From Roseomonas rosulenta (GTDB lineage Bacteria; Pseudomonadota; Alphaproteobacteria; Acetobacterales; Acetobacteraceae), in the NCBI RefSeq assembly GCF_016106005.1, contig NZ_JACADR010000020.1, forward strand, positions 1 through 32,222: a DNA stretch of 32,222 bases. The letters run 5' to 3'. Below the pieces are notes generated by a model that saw nothing but the letters and a program-made list of their open reading frames with translations, searched no databases and was not told the DNA's origin. Every line of letters begins with the position of its first letter. The stretch's first letter is position 1. Both the position numbers and the translations under genes were made by a program. Below are positions 18,135-27,715 of the stretch, piece after piece.

Positions 18135-20239
18135 GCGCGCCCGCCACCGCCCGCATCGGCGTCGATGTCGGCGGTACCTTCACCGACTTCGTGCTGCACG
18201 ATCCGGCGCGCAACCTCGTCGCCACCGGCAAGCGCCTCACCACGCCGGACGATCCGTCCGAGGCCATCACCGCCGGCATCGCCCGGCTACTCGAGGAAAC
18301 CGGCCTGCCGCCCGGCGCGCTGCATTCGGTGGTGCACGGCACGACACTGGTCACCAACACCATCATCGAGCGCACCGGCTGCAAGGTCGGCCTGCTGACC
18401 ACCGAGGGTTTCCGCGATTCCATCGAGATCGGCAAGGAAACCCGCTACGACCTCTATGACCTGTTCCTCGAACCCGCGCCCACGCTGGTGCCGCGCGCGC
18501 TGCGCCTCGAAGTCCCGGGGCGGCTCGACGTGCAAGGGGCGGAGCTGAAGACGCTCGACGAGGCAGCGGTGCGCCGCCAAGCCGATGCGCTGGTCGCGGA
18601 GGGCGTCGACGCCATCGCCATCGGCTTCATGCATTCCTGGCGCGACGCGCGACACGAGCGCCGCGCGGCGGAGATCGTGCGCGCCGCGCATCCGGGACTC
18701 GCGCTGACTCTGTCGTCGTCGGTCGCACCGGAGATCCGCGAGTTCGAACGCATCTCCACAGCCTGCGCCAATGCCTATGTCCAGCCGCGCATGCTGCGCT
18801 ACCTCGACCGGCTGGAAGCGCGCCTCGCGGAGATGGGCGTGACCGGCGCGCTGTACGTCATGCTCTCCGGCGGCGGCATCGCCTCCGTGCAGGAGGCGAA
18901 GGACTACCCGATCCGCCTGATCGAATCCGGCCCTGCAGCCGGCGCCATGGCGGCGTCGTGGCTGGCGAAGCAGGCCGGGCTCGACCACGTGGTCTCCTAC
19001 GACATGGGCGGCACCACCGCGAAGATGTGCCTGATCGAGAACGGCGCGCCCGACCGCAAGTTCGAATTCGAGGCCGGCCGCGTGCGGCGCTTCCAGAAGG
19101 GCTCCGGCCTGCCGCTCAAGGTCAGCGTGGTCGACATGATCGAGATCGGCGCGGGTGGCGGGTCCATCGCGCGGGTCGAGGAAGGCTCCGGCCTCATGAA
19201 GGTGGGGCCGCGCAGCGCCGGCGCGAAGCCCGGGCCGATCTGCTACGGGCGCGGCGGCACGGAACCGACGGTGACCGACTCCGACCTTGTGCTCGGCCGG
19301 CTCGACCCGTCCTATTTCCTGGGCGGGGAGATGGCGCTCGACCTCGATGCGGTGAAGCGCGCCGTCACCGATCGCCTCGCCACCACGCTGCATGTCACGC
19401 CGGACGATGCCGCGCTCGGCATCCGCCGCATCGTGGACGAGACCATGGCGGCGGCCACGCGCATGCACCTGGCGGAGAAGGGCCGCGATCCGCGCCGTTA
19501 CACGCTGATCGCCTTCGGCGGTGCCGGGCCGGTCCATGCCTGCGACCTGGCGCGGCTGCTCAAGATGAAGCGCGTGGTTGTGCCGCTCGGCGCCGGCGTG
19601 GCCTCCGCACTTGGCTTCCTGGTGGCACCGCCGGCGACCGACCTGGTGCGTTCCCTGGTCGGGCGGATCGAGCGCATCGACTGGGCGAAAGTGGCTTCGC
19701 TCTACGCCGAGATGGCGGAGGAAGCGCGCGCGCTGCTGACCGGCGCAGGGGCCGATCCCGCCACCATCGCATTCCGCCCTGCCGCCGACATGCGCTATGT
19801 CGGCCAGGGCTTCGAGATCCCGGTGCCGCTGCCGACCATGACGCCGACCGCGGCGGACCTCGACGCGATCCGCGAGTCCTTCCTCGCGTCCTATCGCGAA
19901 CGCTTCGGCCGCGCGCTCGATGAACTGCCGATCGAGGCGCTGACCTGGCGCCTCGCTGCCGCCGCGCCCGGCCGCGACATCGACATGAAGGGGGCGAACG
20001 TGATCGAGGGCCGCACCGCACAGCGCGGCACGCGGCGCGCGCTGTTCGAACACGATGGCTGGCAGGATTGCGCGGTGATCGACCGCTACGCCCTCTCGCC
20101 CGGCACATCATTCGCCGGCCCGGCGCTGGTGGAGGAACGCGAATCCACCTGCGCCATACCGCCGGGCGCGAACGTCACGGTCGATGCGTTCCGCAACCTT
20201 GTCATCGACCTTCCGACCCCCCAGGAGGCCACGCCATGA
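18131..20239 (+). CDS. hyuA: hydantoinase A / oxoprolinase family protein
   Basis: ATP-binding partner of HyuB with the actin/HSP70/sugar-kinase fold, which phosphorylates the substrate or carboxylate to drive ring opening or carboxylation. The 702-residue protein has phosphate-1 motif GVDVGGTFTDF (10-20), HGTTLVTNTIIER (69-81), phosphate-2 region SYDMGGTTAKM, GAGGGSIARV, and FGGAGPVHA near the adenosine site. The length is normal (about 690). It overlaps hyuB by four bases and the Bug receptor gene by four bases (20236-20239), forming a tight three-gene unit. Family certain; the reaction is unassigned. Confidence 0.92.
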   Translation: MSAPATARIGVDVGGTFTDFVLHDPARNLVATGKRLTTPDDPSEAITAGIARLLEETGLPPGALHSVVHGTTLVTNTIIERTGCKVGLLTTEGFRDSIEIGKETRYDLYDLFLEPAPTLVPRALRLEVPGRLDVQGAELKTLDEAAVRRQADALVAEGVDAIAIGFMHSWRDARHERRAAEIVRAAHPGLALTLSSSVAPEIREFERISTACANAYVQPRMLRYLDRLEARLAEMGVTGALYVMLSGGGIASVQEAKDYPIRLIESGPAAGAMAASWLAKQAGLDHVVSYDMGGTTAKMCLIENGAPDRKFEFEAGRVRRFQKGSGLPLKVSVVDMIEIGAGGGSIARVEEGSGLMKVGPRSAGAKPGPICYGRGGTEPTVTDSDLVLGRLDPSYFLGGEMALDLDAVKRAVTDRLATTLHVTPDDAALGIRRIVDETMAAATRMHLAEKGRDPRRYTLIAFGGAGPVHACDLARLLKMKRVVVPLGAGVASALGFLVAPPATDLVRSLVGRIERIDWAKVASLYAEMAEEARALLTGAGADPATIAFRPAADMRYVGQGFEIPVPLPTMTPTAADLDAIRESFLASYRERFGRALDELPIEALTWRLAAAAPGRDIDMKGANVIEGRTAQRGTRRALFEHDGWQDCAVIDRYALSPGTSFAGPALVEERESTCAIPPGANVTVDAFRNLVIDLPTPQEATP

Positions 20240-21216
20240 CCACGCTGCATCGCCGATCGCTGCTCGCGGCGACCCTCGCCGTGCCCGCGCTGCGCACGGC
20301 CTCCGGACAGGCGCCCTGGCCGGCGCGCCCGGTCACCATGGTGAATCCCTGGCCCGCCGGCGGGTCGTCGGACACCATGACGCGGCTTTTCGCGCAGCGC
20401 TTCACGCAGGTCTTCGGCCAGAACTTCGTGGTCGAGAACCGCGCCGGCGCATCCGGCACCATCGGCCACAACCACGTCGCGCAGCAGCGGCCCGACGGCT
20501 ACACGCTGCTATTTGCGACCAACAGCACCTATGCCATCGCGCCGCACCTGATCAGCCCGCTGCCCTACGACAACCGCGCGGCCTTCACGGGCATCAGCCT
20601 TGTGGCGCGCACCGCGCAGGCGGTCTGCGTGCATCCGTCCGTGCCGGTGAACACGATCCAGGAGTTCCTCGCCTATGTCCGCGCGCGGCCCGGCGAGATC
20701 AACTTCTCCTCCGCAGGCATCGGCGCCACCAGCCACCTCGCGACCGAGTTGCTGATGGCCGCGGCGGGGCTGAACATGGTGCACGTACCCTATCGCGGAG
20801 GCGCGCCCTCGGCGCAGGCGGTTCTGGCGGGCGAGACCAGGATGTCCTTCATCGACGCCATCACCGCGCTGCCGCATCGCCAGGCCGGCACGCTGAAGCT
20901 GCTGGCCGTGAGCACCGCCACGCGATCCCCGCTCGCGCAGGATGTACCGACGCTGCAGGAGGCGGGCGTGGCGGGATTCGAATCCTCGACCGACATGGCG
21001 CTGATGGCGCCCGCGAACCTGCCGGAGGCGATCACCGCGCGACTTGCGGACGGCATACGCGCCGCGGTGACGGACCCGGCCTTCCGCCAGCAGATCATCG
21101 CGCAGGGCGCCGATCCGGTGGGCGGCAGCCCAGCCGAATTCTCCACCTACTGGACCGCGGAATCGGAAAAGTGGGGTACGCTCATACGCAGCCGCGGCAT
21201 TCGCATGCCGGGCTGA
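20236..21216 (+). CDS. Bug/TctC-family periplasmic substrate-binding protein
   Basis: Extracytoplasmic receptor of the tripartite tricarboxylate transporter type, 326 residues. The N-terminus has paired arginines before a hydrophobic stretch (LHRRSLLAATLAVPAL), so export through Tat or Sec is likely, with cleavage near ASG-QAP. The family core is seen in PWPAGGSSDTMTRL, ENRAGASGTIG, the ligand-loop-like SSAGIGATSHLATE and VPYRGGAPS. A strong CAGGAGG precedes the ATG at 20236, which overlaps the hyuA stop. No TctA or TctB membrane partners are nearby, as is usual for the many orphan Bug proteins of this lineage; it may sense or deliver the substrate of the hydantoinase. Ligand unknown. Confidence 0.92.
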   Translation: MTTLHRRSLLAATLAVPALRTASGQAPWPARPVTMVNPWPAGGSSDTMTRLFAQRFTQVFGQNFVVENRAGASGTIGHNHVAQQRPDGYTLLFATNSTYAIAPHLISPLPYDNRAAFTGISLVARTAQAVCVHPSVPVNTIQEFLAYVRARPGEINFSSAGIGATSHLATELLMAAAGLNMVHVPYRGGAPSAQAVLAGETRMSFIDAITALPHRQAGTLKLLAVSTATRSPLAQDVPTLQEAGVAGFESSTDMALMAPANLPEAITARLADGIRAAVTDPAFRQQIIAQGADPVGGSPAEFSTYWTAESEKWGTLIRSRGIRMPG

Positions 21217-21831
21217 TCAGCGCGCCGGTCCTGCGGGCGGCACGGTCTGCGCGACGCTCGCTCGGCGTTGCGCCGCATCGAACAGCGCGGCCAGCGATGG
21301 GCGAGCGAGGCGCCAGGCGAAGACCGTGTGGCGCCGCTCGCAATATCCGAGCAACGCGACCAGTGCCAGCCAGGCAGCATCGCGCTGCGCGAAGCCGCCG
21401 GTCGCGACATCGCGCTCCAGCGCGTCGGCCACGCGCACCGCGCGCAGCGCTTCCAGGGCAATGACACCCGGCGAACGTTCATGCTCAGGCCGCCGCAGCT
21501 CGCGGTTCCACACCGCGATGCCGTCCATCATGCCGAGCACGCGCCCATAGGCCGCAAGCGCACGCGGCCGGTCCGCACCCGGCAGCAGCCGCTGCCCCGC
21601 CGGCACCAGCGCATCGAGGACCATGAGCACCGGCGTCGTCTCGGTGATGGCGGTGCCGTCGTCCAGCACCAGCGTCGGAACGCGCCCCACCGGGTTGAAA
21701 GGCAGCAGCACCGAGGCCGGGTCGCGCAGCGTCGCCTCCTCGACCGCAACGCGGTCCTGGAGGCCGAGCTCGATCACCGCCATTCGGGCGATGCGGGCAT
21801 AGGGGGAACCTGGCGCGTGAAACAGTTTCAT
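21217..21831 (-). CDS. glutathione S-transferase family protein
   Basis: Thioredoxin-fold protein of 204 residues with the two-domain GST layout. The N-terminal domain begins MKLFHAPGSPYARIAR, where Ser9 or Tyr11 could activate glutathione; the cis-proline loop is NPVGRVPTLVLDDG, and ITET stands where the glutathione-binding ES pair is often found. The C-terminal part (from about 85) is helical and continues to an Ala/Arg-rich tail. Substrate unknown; detoxification or a carbon-source role is possible. Its stop and that of the Bug gene share the palindrome TGATCA with no base between, so the genes converge back to back. Start 21831 lies 57 bases from the divergent thioesterase. Confidence 0.85.
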   Translation of the reverse strand: MKLFHAPGSPYARIARMAVIELGLQDRVAVEEATLRDPASVLLPFNPVGRVPTLVLDDGTAITETTPVLMVLDALVPAGQRLLPGADRPRALAAYGRVLGMMDGIAVWNRELRRPEHERSPGVIALEALRAVRVADALERDVATGGFAQRDAAWLALVALLGYCERRHTVFAWRLARPSLAALFDAAQRRASVAQTVPPAGPAR

Positions 21832-21888
21832 GGTGCCACGCTACCACCCTGCATTGACGCCGCCAGCCCGCTGCGCGAATCCAGGCGC

Positions 21889-22314
21889 ATGATCGACACG
21901 CCCTTCGACCCCGCCGCCCATGGCTGGAAGCACCTGCGCTGGCACAATGACGGCTTCCCCGAGCTCGTCGGCCCCTTCTGGTCGAAGAAGGAGGGCGACC
22001 GCTGGGCCTATGGGCTGGTGGCCGAACCGCGGCACGGCAATGCGCATGGCATCATCCATGGCGGGATGCTGGTCACCTTCCTCGACCAGATCCTCGGTGC
22101 CACCTGCTGGGAGGCGGCGAATCGTGGGCCGGTCGTGACCATCCAGCTCAACACGCATTTCGTCTCCGGCGCGAAGGCGGGGGAATTTCTCGAAGCGCGC
22201 GGTGAGGCAGTGCGCGCCACGCGATCCGTGGTCTTCGTGCGCGGGCAGATCACGGTGGGTGAGCGCATCGTCGCCACCGCCGACGGCGTATGGAAGCGGC
22301 TGGGCACGCCCTGA
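21889..22314 (+). CDS. PaaI-type hotdog-fold thioesterase
   Basis: A 141-residue single hotdog domain of the type that hydrolyses acyl- or aryl-CoA thioesters. The central helix carries [17 protein letters not shown] (54-70) with the HGG motif (57-59) and Asp66; beta strands with [23 protein letters not shown] follow, as in PaaI and related enzymes. Start ATG 21889 fits the usual size; the frame is open further upstream but overlaps the divergent GST gene. It precedes the thiolase gene, so a link to CoA-ester metabolism is plausible. The acyl group cannot be predicted. Confidence 0.85.
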   Translation: MIDTPFDPAAHGWKHLRWHNDGFPELVGPFWSKKEGDRWAYGLVAEPRHGNAHGIIHGGMLVTFLDQILGATCWEAANRGPVVTIQLNTHFVSGAKAGEFLEARGEAVRATRSVVFVRGQITVGERIVATADGVWKRLGTP

Positions 22315-22326
22315 GCGCCGGCGCCG

Positions 22327-22344
22327 CGGCCCGCATCCGGGCCG
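22327..22344 (+). terminator. hairpin after the thioesterase gene
   Basis: CGGCCCG (22327-22333) and CGGGCCG (22338-22344) form a 7-bp stem with loop CATC, starting 13 bases after the thioesterase stop and followed by TCGCTTCAGAGTTT. Possible intrinsic terminator with a weak tail. Confidence 0.45.
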
Positions 22345-22417
22345 TCGCTTCAGAGTTTCCACCCCTGCGCACGAGACGCTACCCTGCCGGCAACAGCAAG
22401 GCAGGGAAGGAAGCGCC

Positions 22418-23620
22418 ATGCGCAGCGCCGTCATCGTCTCGACCGCCCGTACGCCGATCGGGCGCGCCTATCGCGGCGCCTTCAACGATACCAATGCGCA
22501 GACCTTGGGCGGGCACGCGGTGCGCGCGGCGGTCGAGCGCGCGAGGCTGGACCCGGCCGAGGTCGAGGACGTGATCATGGGCGCCGCCCTCCAGCAGGGC
22601 TGCCAGGGATCGAATGTCGGGCGCCAGGTGGCGCTGGCCGCCGGGCTTCCGGACAGCGTGCCCGGCATGTCGCTCGACCGGCAATGCTCCTCCGGCCTCA
22701 TGGCCATCGCGACCGCGGCAAAGCAGATCCTGCACGACGGCATGCAGGTCGCGGTCGGCGGCGGGCTGGAATCGATCTCGCTGGTGCAAAACGACAAGGC
22801 GAACTGGTTCCGCCGCGCGGATCCCGCGCTGATGGAGCGCGTACCGGCGCTCTACATGTCGATGCTCGAGACGGCCGAGATCGTCGCCGACCGCTACGAC
22901 GTCAGCCGCGACGCGCAGGACGAATACGCCTTCGGCAGCCAGACGCGCACCGCCGCGGCCCAGGCACGCGGCGCCTTCGACGACGAGATCGTCCCGCTGC
23001 CTTCGGTGATGAAGCTGGTGAACCGCGACACCGGCGAGACCAAGGACGTGCCCACGACGCTGGCGCGCGACGAAGGCAACCGCGCCGACACCACGCTGGA
23101 AGGCCTGCAGTCGCTCAAGCCTGTCTTCAAGGACGGCATGGTGGTCAAGCAGGGGCGCTTCATCACCGCCGGCAATGCCAGCCAGCTCAGCGACGGCGCA
23201 TCCGCCTGCGTGCTGATGGAGGAAACCGAGGCCTCGCGCCGCGGCCTGCATCCGCTGGGCGTCTATCGCGGCATGGCGGTGGCCGGCTGCGATCCGGGGG
23301 AGATGGGCATCGGGCCGGTCTTCGCGGTGCCGAAGCTGCTGGCGCAGCACGGGCTGACGATGGACGATATCGGCTTGTGGGAGCTGAACGAGGCCTTCGC
23401 CTGCCAGGTGATCTACTGCCGCGACCGCCTCGGCATCCCGCAGGAGAGGCTGAACGTGGATGGCGGCGCGATCTCGATCGGCCACCCCTACGGCATGTCG
23501 GGCGCGCGCATGGCCGGGCATGCGCTGATCGAGGGCAAGCGCCGTGGCGCGAAGTACGTGGTGGTGACGATGTGCGTCGGCGGCGGCCAGGGCGCGGCCG
23601 GCCTTTTCGAGGTGGCGTGA
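22418..23620 (+). CDS. acetyl-CoA C-acyltransferase (thiolase)
   Basis: Condenses or cleaves acyl-CoA and acetyl-CoA: biosynthetic (acetoacetyl-CoA, PHB) or degradative (beta-oxidation) thiolase. The 400-residue protein has the acylated Cys90 in LDRQCSSG, the NEAFA motif, His356 in [14 protein letters not shown] and the acid/base Cys386 in [12 protein letters not shown], a complete thiolase active site. Strong GGGAAGGAAG precedes the ATG at 22418. The [16 protein letters not shown] stretch resembles acyl-CoA-acetyltransferases of the FadA/PcaF branch more than PhaA, but this is not decisive. A short hairpin follows and the next gene is convergent. Confidence 0.93.
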   Translation: MRSAVIVSTARTPIGRAYRGAFNDTNAQTLGGHAVRAAVERARLDPAEVEDVIMGAALQQGCQGSNVGRQVALAAGLPDSVPGMSLDRQCSSGLMAIATAAKQILHDGMQVAVGGGLESISLVQNDKANWFRRADPALMERVPALYMSMLETAEIVADRYDVSRDAQDEYAFGSQTRTAAAQARGAFDDEIVPLPSVMKLVNRDTGETKDVPTTLARDEGNRADTTLEGLQSLKPVFKDGMVVKQGRFITAGNASQLSDGASACVLMEETEASRRGLHPLGVYRGMAVAGCDPGEMGIGPVFAVPKLLAQHGLTMDDIGLWELNEAFACQVIYCRDRLGIPQERLNVDGGAISIGHPYGMSGARMAGHALIEGKRRGAKYVVVTMCVGGGQGAAGLFEVA

Positions 23621-23639
23621 GGGGCGCGCAGCCCCCCAC
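23617..23639. terminator. hairpin between convergent thiolase and ahcY
   Basis: GTG-A-GGGGC (23617-23625) pairs with GCCCC-C-CAC (23631-23639) around a 5-base loop, with one mismatch. It overlaps the thiolase stop and lies 9 bases from the ahcY stop, so it could serve both strands. No T tract is present. Confidence 0.35.
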
Positions 23640-23648
23640 GCCTCCCGG

Positions 23649-25052
<1,404 letters not shown>

Positions 25053-25133
25053 GCGCTTGGGTCTCTCTTGTCTGTCTGAGTGTGCGCGGCGGGTAGCACG
25101 CAGCGGCGCCGGAGACCAGTGGCGCTGACGAGA

Positions 25134-25151
25134 TATAAGAATATCTTTATA
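25134..25151. promoter_or_regulatory. AT-rich imperfect palindrome upstream of ahcY, candidate operator
   Basis: TATAAGAATATCTTTATA is an 18-base near-palindrome (14 of 18 positions symmetric) composed almost entirely of A and T inside a very GC-rich region, 82 bases upstream of the ahcY start. From memory, the ArsR-family regulator SahR controls ahcY and other methionine-cycle genes in proteobacteria through AT-rich palindromes of this general type with an AAAGATATCTTT-like core. The site could also overlap the ahcY promoter. The assignment to SahR is an inference. Confidence 0.5.
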
Positions 25152-25228
25152 CTACCTGGGCCGTAGCGGCTGCCCTATCGCGCGGCCCCGATTGACGGCC
25201 AGCGGCCGCCGCCGCGCCGCCGCGGTCT

Positions 25229-25423
25229 TCAGCCCCGCCGCATCGAGCCCTGCGCCGCGCGATCCTCCTCCTGATCGTCCCGGCCAGGTGCCACGACAGC
25301 CTCGGCCCGCAGCGGGCGATCCCCGCGGCAATAGGCGCCGCCAGGCGTCTCGGCCACCGCGGAGAGCGGCGCCAGCCAGATGGCGAAGAGCCCGGTCACG
25401 GCGGCGCGGCGGATGTGGCGCAT
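25229..25423 (-). CDS. small secreted protein of unknown function
   Basis: A 64-residue product with a clear signal peptide: basic start MRHIRR, hydrophobic AAVTGLFAIWLAPLSAVA, and a probable cleavage after Ala24 (AVA-ET). The mature part, about 40 residues, has a single cysteine and an acidic/basic tail with no recognised domain. The start at 25423 was chosen because AAGGAAAGG lies about 8 bases upstream; an ATG at 25447 would place the Shine-Dalgarno within the coding region. It lies alone between enzyme I and ahcY on the same strand. Coding status rests only on the signal peptide and ribosome binding site. Confidence 0.5.
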   Translation of the reverse strand: MRHIRRAAVTGLFAIWLAPLSAVAETPGGAYCRGDRPLRAEAVVAPGRDDQEEDRAAQGSMRRG

Positions 25424-25541
25424 CGGGTCTGCCTTTCCTTGTCCCATGCCGAAGCCTCGCCACCCCGCGCGGCGAGGAGGGGGCGCGACGGAGGCACAAT
25501 CAAGGCGTTGCGTTACGCGCTTATGTCAGCGGACGAGCCGG

Positions 25542-25555
25542 GTGAAACATTTCAC
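25542..25555. promoter_or_regulatory. palindrome at the 3' end of the enzyme I gene
   Basis: GTGAAA (25542-25547), CA, TTTCAC (25550-25555): 6-base arms overlapping the enzyme I stop codon and 119 bases upstream of the small secreted gene. The symmetry suggests a protein-binding site, but no regulator was identified. Confidence 0.3.
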
Positions 25556-27378
25556 GCCCGCTCCGTCACGCCCTCCGCGAAGCCCGCCACGAGCTCGCGG
25601 ATCCGGGCCGGATCGCTCTGTTCCATCACGCGCCGCGCAAACCGCGCACAGTCGCCGATATCCAGGGCACGCACCGCCTGCTTCACCCGCGGAATGGCGG
25701 ACGCATTCATCGAGAAGGTCCGCACGCCGAGCCCCAGCAGCAGCGGCGTCAGCAGCGGGTTGCCCGCCATCTCGCCGCAGATCGACACCGGCATGCGCAG
25801 CCGCAGCGCGGCTTCCGTCGCGAACTGCACCAGCCGCAGCACCGCCGGGTGCAGCGGGTCGTACAGGTGCGACACCTCCGCCTCAGCCCGGTCGACCGCC
25901 AGCGTGTACATGGCCAGGTCGTTGGTCCCGATGGCGAAGAAATCCGCCTCAAGCGCGATGGCGTCCGCGGCCAGCGCCGCACCGGGCGTCTCGATCATCA
26001 CGCCGAGCGGCGGCAGCTTCTCCGGCAGGCGTTCGCCGCGCCGGCGCAGGCGGCGCGCCACGCGCTCGTAGATCTCGCGCGCCTGGCGCACCTCCTCGGG
26101 CACCGTCACCATCGGCAGCAGCAGGCGCACATTGCCGTCGGCACCGGCGGCAGCCACGCGCAGCACGGCGGCGAACTGCACCTCCAGCAATTCGGGACGC
26201 TTCAGCAGCATGCGGAGCCCGCGCAGGCCCAGCGCCGGGTTGCCGCCGGCATGGACCGGCACCACGCCCTCAGCCAGCGCCTCCATGTCCTTCTCGCCGC
26301 CCCAGTCGAGCACGCGGATGGTGACCGGCTGGCCCTCCATCGCCTCGACCACCTGGGTATAGGCCTCGACCTGGGCGTCCTCGTCGGGCAGGTCCTCGCG
26401 GTTCATGAACAGGAACTCGGTGCGCAGCAGCCCGATGCCCTGCGCACCGGCCTGCGCGATCAGCGGCAGCTCCTGCGGGATCTCGAGGTTCGCCTGCAGT
26501 TCCACCTGCTCGCCATCGGTGGTCTCGGCCGGCAGGCGGCGCAGCTTGGACAGCTTGGTGCGCTCGCGCGCGAAGGCCGCGAGCCGGTCCTTCGCCTCGG
26601 CCAGGGTCGCCGCGGAGGGATGCAGCACCACCCGCCCGGTCGCGCCATCCAGCACGGCCGGGTCACCGCGCTCCGCCGCCTCGGTCAGCCCATGGGCGCC
26701 GAGCACCGCCGGGATGCCGAGCGCGCGCAGCATGATGGCGGTATGGCCATCTGCGCCGCCTTCCTCGGTCGCCACGCCTGCGATCCGCGACGGATCGAGC
26801 AGCGCCGCGTCGGCCGGCGTGAGCTCCTCCGCCACCAGGATGCAGCCTTCCGGCAGGTCCTTGAGGCTGCGGAAGGGTGTCGCGGTCAGGTTGCGCACCA
26901 GGCGCCGCGCGATGTCGCGCACCTCGGCCGCACGGCGCGCGAGCCCCGCCTTGTCGTCGTCCTTGATCGCCTGGATGGCGGCGATGATGCCCTCCGCCTC
27001 GGCAGCCACGGCTGTCTCGGCGCCGAGCAACTCGGCCTCGATCCGCTTGCGCGCGCCGCGGATCAGCCGCGAGTTGCCAAGCATCATCAGGTGGGCGTCG
27101 AGCAGCGGGGAGATCTCCTCCTGCGCTTCCTCGGGCAGCACGCCGATGCGGGTCTTGAGCTTGCCGATCTGCTTGCGGGAGAAGGCGATGGCGGCGTTCA
27201 GCTTGTGCCGCTCCGCCTCGATGGCCTCCGCCGCGATGCGCCGGCGCGGTGCCTCGGCCGGCGGATCGGAGGTGTCGAAGACCGGGCCGATCGCAACGCC
27301 GGGGGACACCGCGATCCCCGGGATCGCGACCTCGCGGCCCTTGGCCTTCGCCTTGGACTTCGACGGGTCAGTCTTCAT
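25552..27378 (-). CDS. ptsI: phosphoenolpyruvate-protein phosphotransferase (PTS enzyme I)
   Basis: First component of the phosphotransferase relay: takes phosphate from PEP onto a histidine and passes it to HPr. The 608 residues cover the N-terminal HPr-binding/swivelling domain with phospho-His212 in GGADGHTAIMLRALGIPAVLG and the PEP-binding barrel with LLRTEFLFMNR (318-328), GTNDLAMYTLAVDR (484-497) and Cys534 in SICGEMAGNP. No N-terminal GAF domain is present, so it is EI rather than EI-Ntr, although automatic pipelines often name this family ptsP. A lysine-rich N-terminus (KTDPSKSKAKAKGR) of about 15 residues is added. The start overlaps the HPr gene by 11 bases; last gene of the PTS operon. 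Confidence 0.96.
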   Translation of the reverse strand: MKTDPSKSKAKAKGREVAIPGIAVSPGVAIGPVFDTSDPPAEAPRRRIAAEAIEAERHKLNAAIAFSRKQIGKLKTRIGVLPEEAQEEISPLLDAHLMMLGNSRLIRGARKRIEAELLGAETAVAAEAEGIIAAIQAIKDDDKAGLARRAAEVRDIARRLVRNLTATPFRSLKDLPEGCILVAEELTPADAALLDPSRIAGVATEEGGADGHTAIMLRALGIPAVLGAHGLTEAAERGDPAVLDGATGRVVLHPSAATLAEAKDRLAAFARERTKLSKLRRLPAETTDGEQVELQANLEIPQELPLIAQAGAQGIGLLRTEFLFMNREDLPDEDAQVEAYTQVVEAMEGQPVTIRVLDWGGEKDMEALAEGVVPVHAGGNPALGLRGLRMLLKRPELLEVQFAAVLRVAAAGADGNVRLLLPMVTVPEEVRQAREIYERVARRLRRRGERLPEKLPPLGVMIETPGAALAADAIALEADFFAIGTNDLAMYTLAVDRAEAEVSHLYDPLHPAVLRLVQFATEAALRLRMPVSICGEMAGNPLLTPLLLGLGVRTFSMNASAIPRVKQAVRALDIGDCARFARRVMEQSDPARIRELVAGFAEGVTERA

Positions 27379-27715
27379 GGAAGCCGGCCTCGACCAGGCC
27401 GGCGACCGCCTCGAGCGCTTCCTTGGCGTCCCAGCCCTCGGCCTCGATCATGATCTCGGCGCCCTGGCCGGCACCCAGCATCATGAGCCCCATGATGGAG
27501 CAGGCCGGCACGCTCTCGCCGTTGCGCAGCACGTTGACGCAGGCGGAATAGCGTTCGGCCATGGTCACCAGCTTGGCGGCGGCGCGGGCATGCAGGCCGC
27601 GGCTATTCGGGATCACCACGGCGCGCCGCAGAACCAGGCCCGAGGGGCCGGGGTCGCAGCCGCAGCCATCGGCAGCGATGCCGTCGTCGGTCCGGGCGTC
27701 GGGCCGCTCGCTCAT
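27368..27715 (-). CDS. ptsH: HPr-family phosphocarrier protein
   Basis: Small phosphocarrier between enzyme I and EIIA. The 115 residues contain the active-site His42 in NSRGLHARAAAKLV (37-50) and the regulatory Ser73 in CSIMGLMMLGAGQG, corresponding to Ser46 phosphorylated by HPr kinase, whose gene is in the same operon. A 27-residue N-terminal extension precedes the HPr fold and includes Cys-Gly-Cys (18-20), which is not part of typical HPr. The start is supported by an ATGA overlap with the EIIA gene (27712-27715), and no other ATG precedes the fold. Confidence 0.95.
   Translation of the reverse strand: MSERPDARTDDGIAADGCGCDPGPSGLVLRRAVVIPNSRGLHARAAAKLVTMAERYSACVNVLRNGESVPACSIMGLMMLGAGQGAEIMIEAEGWDAKEALEAVAGLVEAGFHED

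Noticed and set aside
25053-25133. SAH riboswitch in the ahcY leader
   Set aside because: The conserved SAH-riboswitch core (GAGGAGCGCUGC-like with a pseudoknot partner) is not seen on the minus strand.
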